Part shown: positions 1 to 6,617 of the stretch, in pieces
Layout of the letters: each line of letters begins with the position of its first letter
How positions within the stretch are numbered: position 1 is the stretch's first letter
Notes under the pieces: generated by a model
The model's input: only the letters and a program-made list of their open reading frames with translations
Databases searched by the model: none
What the model was told of the DNA's origin: nothing
Made by a program: the position numbers and the translations under genes
Assembly: GCA_014804495.1 (NCBI GenBank)
Contig: JAAUZS010000076.1
Coordinates: 1-7,775 of the forward strand
Direction of reading: 5' to 3'
Origin: Lachnospiraceae bacterium
Lineage (GTDB): Bacteria; Bacillota; Clostridia; Lachnospirales; Lachnospiraceae
DNA length: 7,775 nucleotides

Positions 1-180
1 AAGGGCGTCAATGTGTCACGAAGAAAAAATATTTCGGTATTTCTTCCGATAGGGATGCTTTTACTAAGCGTTTCACTACTTACAAAGGACTATGTTCCGC
101 ATATTATCACATTGGTATTACAGATTGCTTCGATTGTCTTAGAACTGTTAGGCATATTAAGATGCAGTGATAGAAGATAG
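1..180 (+). CDS. C-terminal end of an unidentified membrane protein (5' truncated by window edge)
   Basis: Frame 1 is open from the first base to a TAG at 178-180, giving 59 residues. The visible part has a basic, cytoplasm-like stretch (VSRRKN), then two hydrophobic segments, about residues 11-28 (from ISVFLPIGMLL) and 34-54 (HIITLVLQIASIVLELLG), separated by a short loop containing KDYVP. It ends in a charged tail, CSDRR. This is the pattern of the last two transmembrane helices of an integral membrane protein. I do not recognise the family, and two helices are too little to assign one. A strong terminator follows about 30 bases after the stop, so this gene ends its transcription unit and is probably not co-transcribed with the exporter downstream. 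The reading frame is moderately sure because it runs to the window edge and ends just before the terminator; function is unknown. Confidence 0.6.
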   Translation, partial: KGVNVSRRKNISVFLPIGMLLLSVSLLTKDYVPHIITLVLQIASIVLELLGILRCSDRR

Positions 181-208
181 GAGATTGAATAATTAATAAT
201 AAATAAAA

Positions 209-256
209 AAGACCGAGGGATTAGGTTAAATCTCTCGGTTTTATATTTGTTTTTTT
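209..256 (+). terminator. Rho-independent terminator
   Basis: An 11-bp stem pairs 212-222 with 229-239 (ACCGAGGGATT with AATCTCTCGGT, one G-T wobble) around a 6-base loop. It is extended by A-T pairs from the flanking A-run and followed by a T-rich tract to about 256 (TTTTATATTTG, then seven T). It sits about 30 bases after the stop at 180 and well before the next gene, so it should end the upstream transcript. The A-run on the 5' side could give weak termination in the other direction as well, but no minus-strand gene is visible here. Confidence 0.85.
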
Positions 257-334
257 ATGCTTCTGTTTTTAGGCAGTAGCTAATTATATAGTTTACCAGA
301 AAAATAATTACAAGTCTACTCTTTTTTTATATTT

Positions 335-363
335 CTGATAAAATTTTTTTATCAGCTGATAAA
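335..363 (+). promoter_or_regulatory. Clustered inverted repeats, candidate operator ahead of the ABC exporter
   Basis: Three copies of the 8-base half-site CTGATAAA lie in 29 bases: forward at 335-342, inverted at 348-355, and forward at 356-363. The first two form an inverted repeat with 9-bp arms (335-343 and 347-355) around TTT. The last two abut to form a perfect 16-bp palindrome at 348-363 centred on CAGCTG. The cluster ends only 9 bases before the AAGGAGG ribosome binding site of the ATPase gene. A possible -10 hexamer (TATATT, 328-333) would place the transcription start inside the cluster, but no good -35 accompanies it. The arrangement suits a dimeric repressor's operator, or two alternative short RNA hairpins near the ribosome binding site. 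No cognate regulator gene is in the window. Confidence 0.45.
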
Positions 364-387
364 TTCTAATACAAGGAGGAATTTATT

Positions 388-1257
388 TTGATAGAATTCA
401 ATGATATCTGTAAAACCTATCAGGTAGCCAGACGTGAGTCCGGGTTCGGCAACGCGATAAAATCGCTTTTCAAAAGAGAGCACACCACGATTAGTGCCAT
501 AAACAATATAAGTTTTTCCATAAATGATGGCGAAATGGTGGGTTATATCGGTCCAAACGGAGCAGGCAAAAGCACTACAATCAAAATCTTAAGCGGAATA
601 TTGACACCGGATAGCGGAACATGTCTGGTAAACGGTCAGGTGCCGTGGAAGGACAGGAAAGAATATGTCAGGCAGATAGGCGTTGTTTTCGGACAGCGTT
701 CACAATTGTGGTGGGATATTCCGGTTGTGGATTCGTTTGAGCTTTTACAGGCAATTTATTCCATACCTGCACAGAGATACCGCAACAAATTGGATGAACT
801 GACGCAGCTTTTAAATCTGGAGGATATATTGAAAACGCCCACAAGGCAGTTGTCATTGGGGCAGCGTATGCGCTGCGAAATCGCTGCGTCTCTTTTGCAC
901 GAGCCCAAGCTGCTGTTTTTGGACGAACCGACGATTGGATTAGATGCGGTGTCTAAGATTGCAGTCCGTGACTTTATAAAGAAGATGAATGAAGAACATA
1001 AAACCACAGTAATCTTAACAACACATGATATGCAGGATATTGAAGCGATTACCAATCGTGTGATTTTGATTGGAAAGGGACAGAAGCTGCTGGATGGCAC
1101 GTTGGAAGATTTACGTATTGAAGCGGGAAATGTGGAATCGGAAGCAGTGAAAGCAGGGGCAGTGAAAACAGAAGTTACGGAATCAGAAGGCGGAAGCTCC
1201 GAAACGGACCTTGACCACATTATTGCCGGTCTATATAAAAAACTGAATATTATGTAG
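388..1257 (+). CDS. ABC-2 type exporter ATP-binding protein (COG4586 class)
   Basis: This is the cytoplasmic ATPase subunit (289 aa) that powers the two permeases encoded just downstream. Visible motifs are the Walker A GPNGAGKST at 55-63, a Q-loop at Q103 inside FGQRSQLWWD (a hallmark of the COG4586 group), the signature LSLGQ at 155-159, Walker B LLFLDE ending in the catalytic E180, a D-loop around GLDA, and the switch histidine H213 in TTHD. All catalytic residues are present. The start is TTG: it follows an AAGGAGG at 373-379 with 8-base spacing, and the protein then opens with a typical ABC first strand (MIEFNDICKTYQV). The C-terminal tail is odd: residues 250-269 are a low-complexity acidic/alanine stretch made of 5-residue units. 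The family-like end (DHIIAGLYKKL) is retained after it. The related viologen exporters suggest drug or toxic-compound efflux, but the substrate cannot be read from the sequence. Confidence 0.93.
   Translation: MIEFNDICKTYQVARRESGFGNAIKSLFKREHTTISAINNISFSINDGEMVGYIGPNGAGKSTTIKILSGILTPDSGTCLVNGQVPWKDRKEYVRQIGVVFGQRSQLWWDIPVVDSFELLQAIYSIPAQRYRNKLDELTQLLNLEDILKTPTRQLSLGQRMRCEIAASLLHEPKLLFLDEPTIGLDAVSKIAVRDFIKKMNEEHKTTVILTTHDMQDIEAITNRVILIGKGQKLLDGTLEDLRIEAGNVESEAVKAGAVKTEVTESEGGSSETDLDHIIAGLYKKLNIM
1135..1194 (+). repeat. Four imperfect 15-bp tandem units inside the ATPase gene
   Basis: Bases 1135-1149, 1150-1164, 1165-1179 and 1180-1194 align as degenerate 15-bp units. The 9-mer GCAGTGAAA recurs 15 bases apart (1144 and 1159). 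GGAATCGGAAG at 1134 recurs as GGAATCAGAAG at 1179, exactly 45 bases (three units) later. In protein terms the units are ESEAV, KAGAV, KTEVT and ESEGG (residues 250-269). The period keeps the frame, so copy number could change without breaking the gene. Similarity between units is moderate, so this is an old or diverged expansion. Confidence 0.6.
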
Positions 1258-1261
1258 GAGG
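1256..1261 (+). promoter_or_regulatory. Ribosome binding site overlapping the ATPase stop codon
   Basis: AGGAGG at 1256-1261 uses the last two bases of the ATPase TAG stop (1255-1257) and lies 5 bases before the ATG of the first permease. The overlap suggests translational coupling, which would keep ATPase and permease in balanced amounts. Confidence 0.8.
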
Positions 1262-1266
1262 CGTAT

Positions 1267-2070
1267 ATGAAAAAATATTATTGTTTTTTTAAACTGCGAT
1301 TTGCCACCGGGCTCCAATACCGCATGGCATCTGTCACGGCTCTGACGACACAGCTTATATGGGGGTTGATGGAGTGTCTGGCGTACAAAGCAATTGCAGA
1401 AGCTTCCGGGGGTAATCTGCCGATGGATTATTCTTCCATCGTGACATACATCTGGTTGAAAGAAGCATTGCTGGTCCTATTTAATACATGGGCGGCGGAT
1501 AATGACCTTTTTGCGATGATAATAAACGGAAACATTGCATATGAACTGTGCCGTCCGGTGTCAATTTATTCCATGTGGTTTTCAAGGACGACCGGAGCAA
1601 GAATCGCGGAGGCAATTATGAGGTGTATTCCCGTATTGTTTTGTGCGTTTCTAATGCCTGATCCCTACAGAATGACTCTTCCGGTCAACGGTATTTCTTT
1701 CTTATTATTTCTGTTGACCTTATTTTTAGCGATGGGGATAACAATCACATTTTGTATGATTGTCTATATGCTGTGCTTTTTTACTATTTCGCCCCAGGGA
1801 TGGAGAATGGTATTGACAGGAGCGGTAGATTTCCTTTCGGGAAATGTTATACCATTGCCGTTTTTTCCGAAAAAATTTTTGTTTTTAGTGGAAATGTCTC
1901 CGTTTGCCTATATGCAGAATGTTCCGTTTCGGATATACAGCGGGGATCTTGTCGGAGAGGAAATATATCAGTGTATATTGAGACAGATTTTCTGGCTGGC
2001 GATTTTGATGTTTCTGGGCGTCGTAATATGGAAACAGGCGGAGAAAAGAGTTATAGTACAGGGCGGATAA
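1267..2070 (+). CDS. ABC-2 type exporter permease, first subunit (COG4587 class)
   Basis: This is an integral membrane protein of 267 aa, the usual length for this permease class. Hydrophobic segments lie near residues 21-43, 57-75, 111-130 and 138-172 (probably two helices), with further segments around 178-205 and a last one near 235-254, consistent with about six helices. Family-like features are YELCRPVSIY after the second helix and the segment IPLPFFPKKF followed by SPFAYMQNVPFRIYSG, close to the FFP...PFAYM...P signature of COG4587 proteins. It begins 9 bases after the ATPase stop, with a ribosome binding site overlapping that stop, so it is in the same operon. It should form a heterodimeric channel with the next permease and be driven by the upstream ATPase. 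The transported compound is unknown. Confidence 0.88.
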   Translation: MKKYYCFFKLRFATGLQYRMASVTALTTQLIWGLMECLAYKAIAEASGGNLPMDYSSIVTYIWLKEALLVLFNTWAADNDLFAMIINGNIAYELCRPVSIYSMWFSRTTGARIAEAIMRCIPVLFCAFLMPDPYRMTLPVNGISFLLFLLTLFLAMGITITFCMIVYMLCFFTISPQGWRMVLTGAVDFLSGNVIPLPFFPKKFLFLVEMSPFAYMQNVPFRIYSGDLVGEEIYQCILRQIFWLAILMFLGVVIWKQAEKRVIVQGG

Positions 2071-2161
2071 ATTGAAAAGTTGTGATTGCACAATTGTAAA
2101 TTAGCATATTTGTGCTTAATGGTACAAGCCCGCAGGCTGAGAAAGGAGCAGAGTTATAAGA

Positions 2162-2968
2162 ATGAAGATTTTTATTAAAATTAAAGGCAGTTTGAAATTG
2201 TATATTAAGTACGCCTCTGTCTGCACGCAAAGCGTAATGCAATATAAACTGTCTTTTTTATTGATGATTATTGCGCGGTTTATTTTGGCGTTTTGTGAAC
2301 TTATTGCGATTAAATTCTTATTTACAGACCTTACGCAGATAAAAGGATATACCTACGGAGACGTTTTACTGTGTTTTTCTATCATTCAAATGTCATTTAC
2401 ATTTGCAGAATTGTTTGGCAATGGATTTAAAGTGTTTTCAGGAATGGTGAGGGCGGGCGAATTTGACCGTATGATGCTTAGACCATGCAGTCTGATTCTT
2501 CAGGTAATAGGAAGCAGATTTGAAGTGGGAAGAACCGGTCCTTTATTTACTGCCATTATTACACTTGTGCTGGGAATCAGGCACAGTCAGATAACATGGA
2601 ATATAATGACTGTCTGGACAATGGCAGCCATGATTATAGGCGGAACGTTATTGTTTATAGGGCTGTTCATGCTGGAAGCAAGTGTCTGCTTCTTCTCTAT
2701 TGAGGATACTTCTTTGATGAATGTTCTTACATACGGGGCGAAAACACATGGCAAGTATCCACTGGATATTTATGGAAAAGGAATCCTGCGATTCTGCACT
2801 TATGTTATTCCATATACATTGATTCAGTATTATCCTTTGCAATTTCTTTTGGGAAAAACAAATAACCGGCATCTGGCATTTTGTCCGATTGGAATTATTG
2901 TATTTTTGTTTGTTTGTAATTTTGTATGGAGATTTGGAGTAAAACGTTATAAGTCGTGCGGTTCGTGA
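2162..2968 (+). CDS. ABC-2 type exporter permease, second subunit (COG3694/DUF990-like)
   Basis: This 268-aa polytopic membrane protein completes the exporter. The family-defining motif is visible at residues 96-120: VRAGEFDRMMLRPCSLILQV, then GSRFE. So is the later YPLDIYGKGILRF followed by VIPYTLIQYYPLQFLLG, which is typical of COG3694 permeases. Hydrophobic helices occur near 30-54, 66-85, 128-138, 148-182, 210-230 and 240-257. It follows the first permease after 91 bases, a wide gap for such operons. That gap shows no convincing terminator, only short imperfect inverted repeats (GCACAA at 2088 with TTGTGC at 2110). The ribosome binding site AAAGGAG (2142-2148) is 13 bases from the ATG, which is long, but there is no closer in-frame start. 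The ATPase, first permease, second permease order is the standard order for this exporter class. Confidence 0.88.
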   Translation: MKIFIKIKGSLKLYIKYASVCTQSVMQYKLSFLLMIIARFILAFCELIAIKFLFTDLTQIKGYTYGDVLLCFSIIQMSFTFAELFGNGFKVFSGMVRAGEFDRMMLRPCSLILQVIGSRFEVGRTGPLFTAIITLVLGIRHSQITWNIMTVWTMAAMIIGGTLLFIGLFMLEASVCFFSIEDTSLMNVLTYGAKTHGKYPLDIYGKGILRFCTYVIPYTLIQYYPLQFLLGKTNNRHLAFCPIGIIVFLFVCNFVWRFGVKRYKSCGS

Positions 2969-3071
2969 ATTGGTTGCGGTCCGGAAAGAAAACTGGTACG
3001 ATAATAAAAATGTCAGTTGATTGTGAAATAATGCAAAAGAGGGCAGGTTGGGAAGGAGCATGGGTATTATC

Positions 3072-5087
3072 ATGTGGAAAAAAACGGTGCGGTGGATAAT
3101 TGTTTGTGCAGTGGCTTTGACTGCGGTTCTGGCAGCGGTTTTTTGGAAAGGAGCTGATTCGGCGGGCGCAGGGCTTGCCATCGGGCAGAGGCAATTCTTG
3201 CGTAAAGCATGGAAGATGCAGGAAAGCGCTTTTACGGAGAGCTTACGCATTTTGTCAGAGCGCAGCTCTTTTTCCGGCGTGCCTTATTTTAGGGATGATA
3301 CCGGAAAACTTCTACAGGAGGATGACGGATATATTTACGGCTACTGGGGCGGCGTGCTGGCACGGTATGATGCGGATACGCTGGAGCGTGAAGTGTTGTA
3401 TGAGGCGCTTTCTGAGCAGGACGGCAGGCTGTTTTGCATGGATGGGGAGTATATATATTTTCTGGAAGTACCGGATATCAGTCCATACGGAAAAAAGAGC
3501 ATTCTCTACCGTGTAAAAAAGGATGGGACGGAGCTTACAGTGCTGGACGAAAATGTACCGGATGCAGGTACCCGCTATGAGGATCGTGTGCCCAAATATT
3601 ATAGAGAATATACAGCGATGGACATAGAGAAAGATATACTTTACCTGATTCATGACGATACAGCAGCCTGTTACCGGATAAAGACAGAGGGTGGCGTGGA
3701 GCTGATAGATGTGGAGGACACTCTTTATGGAATGATACCGGAAGGGTTTCATGTACTTGATACAAGCTCACACCACTATCCTTACTGGGACTTTCCATCG
3801 CTTCCTTACTGTGCGGAAAATTATGGATATTTCTTTGTGTGCAGCGAGGAACATGACAGGCTGTTCCGTGTGGATATGGAAAGCGGAGCCATGGAAAACA
3901 TGACGGCAGGTTTGCCGGAAGAAATACGTTATGACAACTACATGCTGCTTACTCATGATTCTTTATTTTTCAAAGCCGACAATAATATATGGCGGCGTGG
4001 ACTGGAAAAGGAGAGTGAATGGGAGACATGGTATGAGTCTGACCGGGCACTTATTTATTGTAACTATGACGAAAACGGTATGTATTTTGAATCATGGATG
4101 GAAGGAGAAACAGAAGAGCAGCCGGGTGTGTGGTCGCTTTACCGGATAACATGGGAAGGAGAGCGTATATGTTTGTTTTCCATGGAAGGTGAACATTATT
4201 TTAAAGAACACCCGGAGAATTTTTACGGCAATCGCTTTTATGTATTTGGAGATTACCTATACTATTGTGCTGCGTCGGAGCAGGACGAGGGAATATACAG
4301 ACTGCCGCTTGCAGAGGCTAAGCAGGGCGAGGGCATATGCAGGTTACCGCTTGCAGAGGCAGAGCAAAATGTAGATAATGTGCAGTCACAGCTGGTATGT
4401 TTGTATTATGAGGATAAGTCTAAAGAAATCAGCTATATAGAGAGCGTAAAAACAGGACCGGAAGGCGATGTGATTGCCCTGCCGACGCAGTTTGACAAAC
4501 TGTATCTGTACGAGCAGACAAGTGCAGACAGAAAAATCAACGCATTTTTAGATAAAGTGTATCGGGAGTGTGAAGATGAGCTTGAAGAGGACAATGAGGT
4601 GTTCTGCCAGGACTTTGAGACGGATTGGGAAAGGGGATGGTTTTCCGAAGAATATCCGGACATGGAAGAGCAGGAACAGAGGAGGCTTATTGCGGAACAA
4701 AGTAATGAAGAGATAAGCATCTCAATAACTTATCTAAGCGAAGCATATCTTGTGGTGGATGTGTCAGGATATTCTTACTGGTTTCCGGGCGCGCACGGTA
4801 TATATTGGAATGATTTTTACGTGTTTGACAGAAGGACGGGAGAGCGCATTACCATTTTGGATTTTGTAGATAATACGGAGGAAGAAGTCGAGGAAATCGT
4901 TTCAAACTATTTGGAAATGTGCGGGTTTTCGTCGGGTGCAGAGGGGATAGCACAGGAGACTGAGCGTTTTTACCTGACAGCTGAGGGCATCGGTATACAC
5001 TATGATGTTTACGAACTTGCTGATTATGCGAGTGGAGCGCAGTACATAACTATTCCTTATGCGGAGTTTAGAATAAAAGAGGAATGA
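3072..5087 (+). CDS. Membrane-anchored extracellular protein: DUF5050-like repeats plus RsiV/PdaC-like DUF4163-DUF3298 module
   Basis: The protein has 671 aa from the chosen ATG. It has a short basic start (MWKK), one hydrophobic helix at about 4-26 and then a long, acidic, Tyr/Trp-rich outside domain. There is no lipobox cysteine. Residues of about 70-400 contain repeated strands such as DDGYIYGYWGGVLARYD, GEYIYFLEV..ILYRVKKDGTEL and NYGYFFVCSE..RLFRVD, which resemble the beta-propeller-like units of DUF5050 proteins. From about 455, a segment with RKINAFLDKVYRE resembles DUF4163. From about 540 to the end it resembles DUF3298: GAHGIYWNDFYVFDRRTGERITILDF (from G573), FYLTAEGIGIHYDVYELADYASG and the terminal ITIPYAEF. 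In RsiV this module binds lysozyme outside the cell, but no anti-sigma domain is present here. The start is uncertain: ATG 3072 has AAGGAG at 3053-3058 (13 bases away), while in-frame TTG 3048 and ATG 3060 would add 8 or 4 residues. Ligand and function are unknown. Confidence 0.8.
   Translation: MWKKTVRWIIVCAVALTAVLAAVFWKGADSAGAGLAIGQRQFLRKAWKMQESAFTESLRILSERSSFSGVPYFRDDTGKLLQEDDGYIYGYWGGVLARYDADTLEREVLYEALSEQDGRLFCMDGEYIYFLEVPDISPYGKKSILYRVKKDGTELTVLDENVPDAGTRYEDRVPKYYREYTAMDIEKDILYLIHDDTAACYRIKTEGGVELIDVEDTLYGMIPEGFHVLDTSSHHYPYWDFPSLPYCAENYGYFFVCSEEHDRLFRVDMESGAMENMTAGLPEEIRYDNYMLLTHDSLFFKADNNIWRRGLEKESEWETWYESDRALIYCNYDENGMYFESWMEGETEEQPGVWSLYRITWEGERICLFSMEGEHYFKEHPENFYGNRFYVFGDYLYYCAASEQDEGIYRLPLAEAKQGEGICRLPLAEAEQNVDNVQSQLVCLYYEDKSKEISYIESVKTGPEGDVIALPTQFDKLYLYEQTSADRKINAFLDKVYRECEDELEEDNEVFCQDFETDWERGWFSEEYPDMEEQEQRRLIAEQSNEEISISITYLSEAYLVVDVSGYSYWFPGAHGIYWNDFYVFDRRTGERITILDFVDNTEEEVEEIVSNYLEMCGFSSGAEGIAQETERFYLTAEGIGIHYDVYELADYASGAQYITIPYAEFRIKEE
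4287..4370 (+). repeat. 42-bp in-frame tandem duplication
   Basis: Bases 4287-4328 and 4329-4370 are adjacent 42-bp copies with 11 mismatches, three of them in the last codon. They encode EGIYRLPLAEAKQG and EGICRLPLAEAEQN (residues 406-433 from the ATG at 3072). Several differences are synonymous (AGA/AGG, CTG/TTA, GCT/GCA, CAG/CAA), so the duplication is not fresh and the amino acids seem to be conserved by selection. It lies at the end of the propeller-like region, before the RsiV-like module. Confidence 0.8.
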
Positions 5088-5106
5088 AGCATAAGATTTT
5101 ATTTAC

Positions 5107-5135
5107 TTGTAAAAAATGCCTTGGTGCGATATTAT
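5107..5135 (+). promoter_or_regulatory. Candidate sigma-A-type promoter for the acyltransferase pair
   Basis: A -35-like TTGTAA (5107-5112, 4 of 6 to consensus) and a -10-like TATTAT (5130-5135, 5 of 6) are separated by exactly 17 bases. They lie in the 98-base gap between the sensor-like gene and the MBOAT gene. Transcription would start near 5142, giving a leader of about 44 bases. In AT-rich DNA such matches arise by chance, and there is no terminator before it, so read-through from upstream is equally possible. Confidence 0.4.
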
Positions 5136-5185
5136 AAGAACAATGGTTTACTTATTATATGGTCTTTATTAATGGAGAGTCCGAC

Positions 5186-6598
5186 ATGGTTTTTTCAAGT
5201 GAGGTTTTTTTGTTTATATTCTTACCGTGCGTACTGGTAATCTACTATGCGCTGCTGCGTAAGACTAAGGATTTGAAAAACATATTTCTGCTGGCTGCCA
5301 GCCTGTTTTTTTATGCGTGGGGAGAGCCGAAGCATGTGATTTTAATGATATGCACTATTTTATTGAACTGGTTCTTCGGTATTCTGGCAGACAGGCTGCG
5401 TGACAATAAAAAGGGCGTAATGGCAGTATTGACGCTTATGGTTATTACTAATGTCGGTATTCTGGGATGGTTTAAGTACAGTGTATTTACAGTATTGCAG
5501 ATTAACAGATTCCTTCATACGGAGATTCCTGTGCCGGAGGTAGCGCTGCCTATCGGTATATCTTTTTTTACATTTCAGGCGATGTCATATGTTGTTGATG
5601 TATACAGGAGAGAGGGTAAGGTACAGAAGAATCCTCTGCATGTAGGTTTGTATGTTTCGTTTTTCCCTCAGTTGATTGCAGGTCCTATTGTCAGATACGA
5701 AACTATTTCGGAGCAGATAGAGAACAGGGTAGAAAACTTTGAAGACTTTTCCGCCGGAGTTACCAGATTCTGTATCGGACTTGGAAAAAAGGTTATCATC
5801 GCAAATAATATGGCGGTCATAGCCGATTATGTTTTTGATTTGTTGATTAACGAAGGAGGCTTTCATGCTTCCGCGGCTATGGCATGGCTTGGTCTGATTT
5901 CATATACTTTACAGATATTCTTTGATTTTGCAGGATATTCGGATATGGCGATAGGCCTTGGCATGATGTTTGGATTTCATTTTAAGGAGAACTTTAATTA
6001 TCCGTATATGGCTTCGTCTGTAACGGAATTATGGCAAAGATGGCATATTTCACTCTCTTCATGGTTCCGTGATTATGTGTATATTCCGCTTGGCGGCAGC
6101 AGGGTATCTAAACCAAGACAGATATTCAATATATTTGCAGTATGGCTGCTTACCGGGTTGTGGCATGGGGCTAACTGGACTTTTATCGCATGGGGACTGC
6201 TCTTTTTCGTGATTTTGACTTTTGAAAAGTTTATCGGTCTTAAAAATAATAAAGCATGGTGGGGGCATATCTATACCATTCTTGCTTTTATGTTCGGTCT
6301 TGTCTTTTTCCGTTCAACAGGGCTGGGTGCGGCATTCACCTATATAAAAGCGATGTTTGGTATAGGAGCCAGAGGATTGTATGAAAATGCTGTGGGGGCA
6401 TATATAGCGCAGAACTGGTTCTATTTTATCATCGCATTTATCAGCTGTGCGCCCGTTATCCCGTGGCTCGACAAGAAGTTAGATAAATATAAGGCATGGC
6501 ATGTAGTTTATGCAGCCGGTATTGTGGCGGTGCTTATAATATCGGTATCTTTTATCAGTAACAATGCGTATAATCCGTTTATTTATTTCAATTTCTAA
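5186..6598 (+). CDS. MBOAT family membrane-bound O-acyltransferase (AlgI/DltB type)
   Basis: This 470-aa polytopic membrane enzyme is expected to take an acyl group, usually acetyl, from a cytoplasmic donor and pass it through the membrane to an outer partner that modifies a polysaccharide. Diagnostic segments are PIGISFFTFQAMSYVVD (from residue 122), FFPQLIAGPIVRYE (159-172), the histidine motif LWQRWHISLSSWFRDYVYIP with H287, and LTGLWHGANW with H327. Both histidines that define MBOAT proteins are present. About ten or more hydrophobic helices span the chain, and length is normal for AlgI relatives. ATG 5186 is chosen because GGAG at 5174-5177 is 8 bases away and MVFSSEVFLFIFLP is the usual family start; ATG 5159 would add nine non-hydrophobic residues and has no ribosome binding site. 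Neighbours decide the role: an AlgX/AlgJ-like partner follows 19 bases later and no DltA, DltC or DltD is present, so polysaccharide O-acetylation is favoured over teichoic acid D-alanylation. The acceptor polymer is unknown. Confidence 0.93.
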   Translation: MVFSSEVFLFIFLPCVLVIYYALLRKTKDLKNIFLLAASLFFYAWGEPKHVILMICTILLNWFFGILADRLRDNKKGVMAVLTLMVITNVGILGWFKYSVFTVLQINRFLHTEIPVPEVALPIGISFFTFQAMSYVVDVYRREGKVQKNPLHVGLYVSFFPQLIAGPIVRYETISEQIENRVENFEDFSAGVTRFCIGLGKKVIIANNMAVIADYVFDLLINEGGFHASAAMAWLGLISYTLQIFFDFAGYSDMAIGLGMMFGFHFKENFNYPYMASSVTELWQRWHISLSSWFRDYVYIPLGGSRVSKPRQIFNIFAVWLLTGLWHGANWTFIAWGLLFFVILTFEKFIGLKNNKAWWGHIYTILAFMFGLVFFRSTGLGAAFTYIKAMFGIGARGLYENAVGAYIAQNWFYFIIAFISCAPVIPWLDKKLDKYKAWHVVYAAGIVAVLIISVSFISNNAYNPFIYFNF

Positions 6599-6617
6599 AG
6601 AAGGTGGAATCTAGAAT

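Noticed and set aside
756..1220. 154-codon open frame on the minus strand inside the ATPase gene
   Set aside because: It lies fully opposite a gene with every ABC motif intact, has a Ser/Cys-rich shadow composition and no recognisable domain.
1752..2075. 107-codon + strand frame inside the first permease
   Set aside because: It overlaps the permease in another frame, over the part that encodes the conserved SPFAYMQNVP region.
2088..2115. GCACAA / TTGTGC inverted repeat between the permeases
   Set aside because: The arms are 6 bp with a 16-base loop and no T-tract, so it is not a terminator and is too weak to call an operator.
2974..3005. Possible promoter TTGCGG / GATAAT before the surface protein gene
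   Set aside because: The spacer is 20 bases and there is no extended -10, so it is too weak to list as a feature.
3010..3099. Short open frame from ATG 3010 overlapping the surface protein start
   Set aside because: It has no Shine-Dalgarno sequence, only about 29 codons, and an end overlapping a real gene in another frame; not supported as a leader peptide.
2648..3250. 200-codon minus-strand open frame across the second permease and the start of the surface protein
   Set aside because: It overlaps two well-supported genes on the other strand and has no family resemblance; it is a low-GC shadow frame.
5159..5185. Upstream ATG extending the MBOAT protein by nine residues
   Set aside because: There is no ribosome binding site before 5159, whereas ATG 5186 has GGAG at 8 bases and gives the usual family N-terminus.
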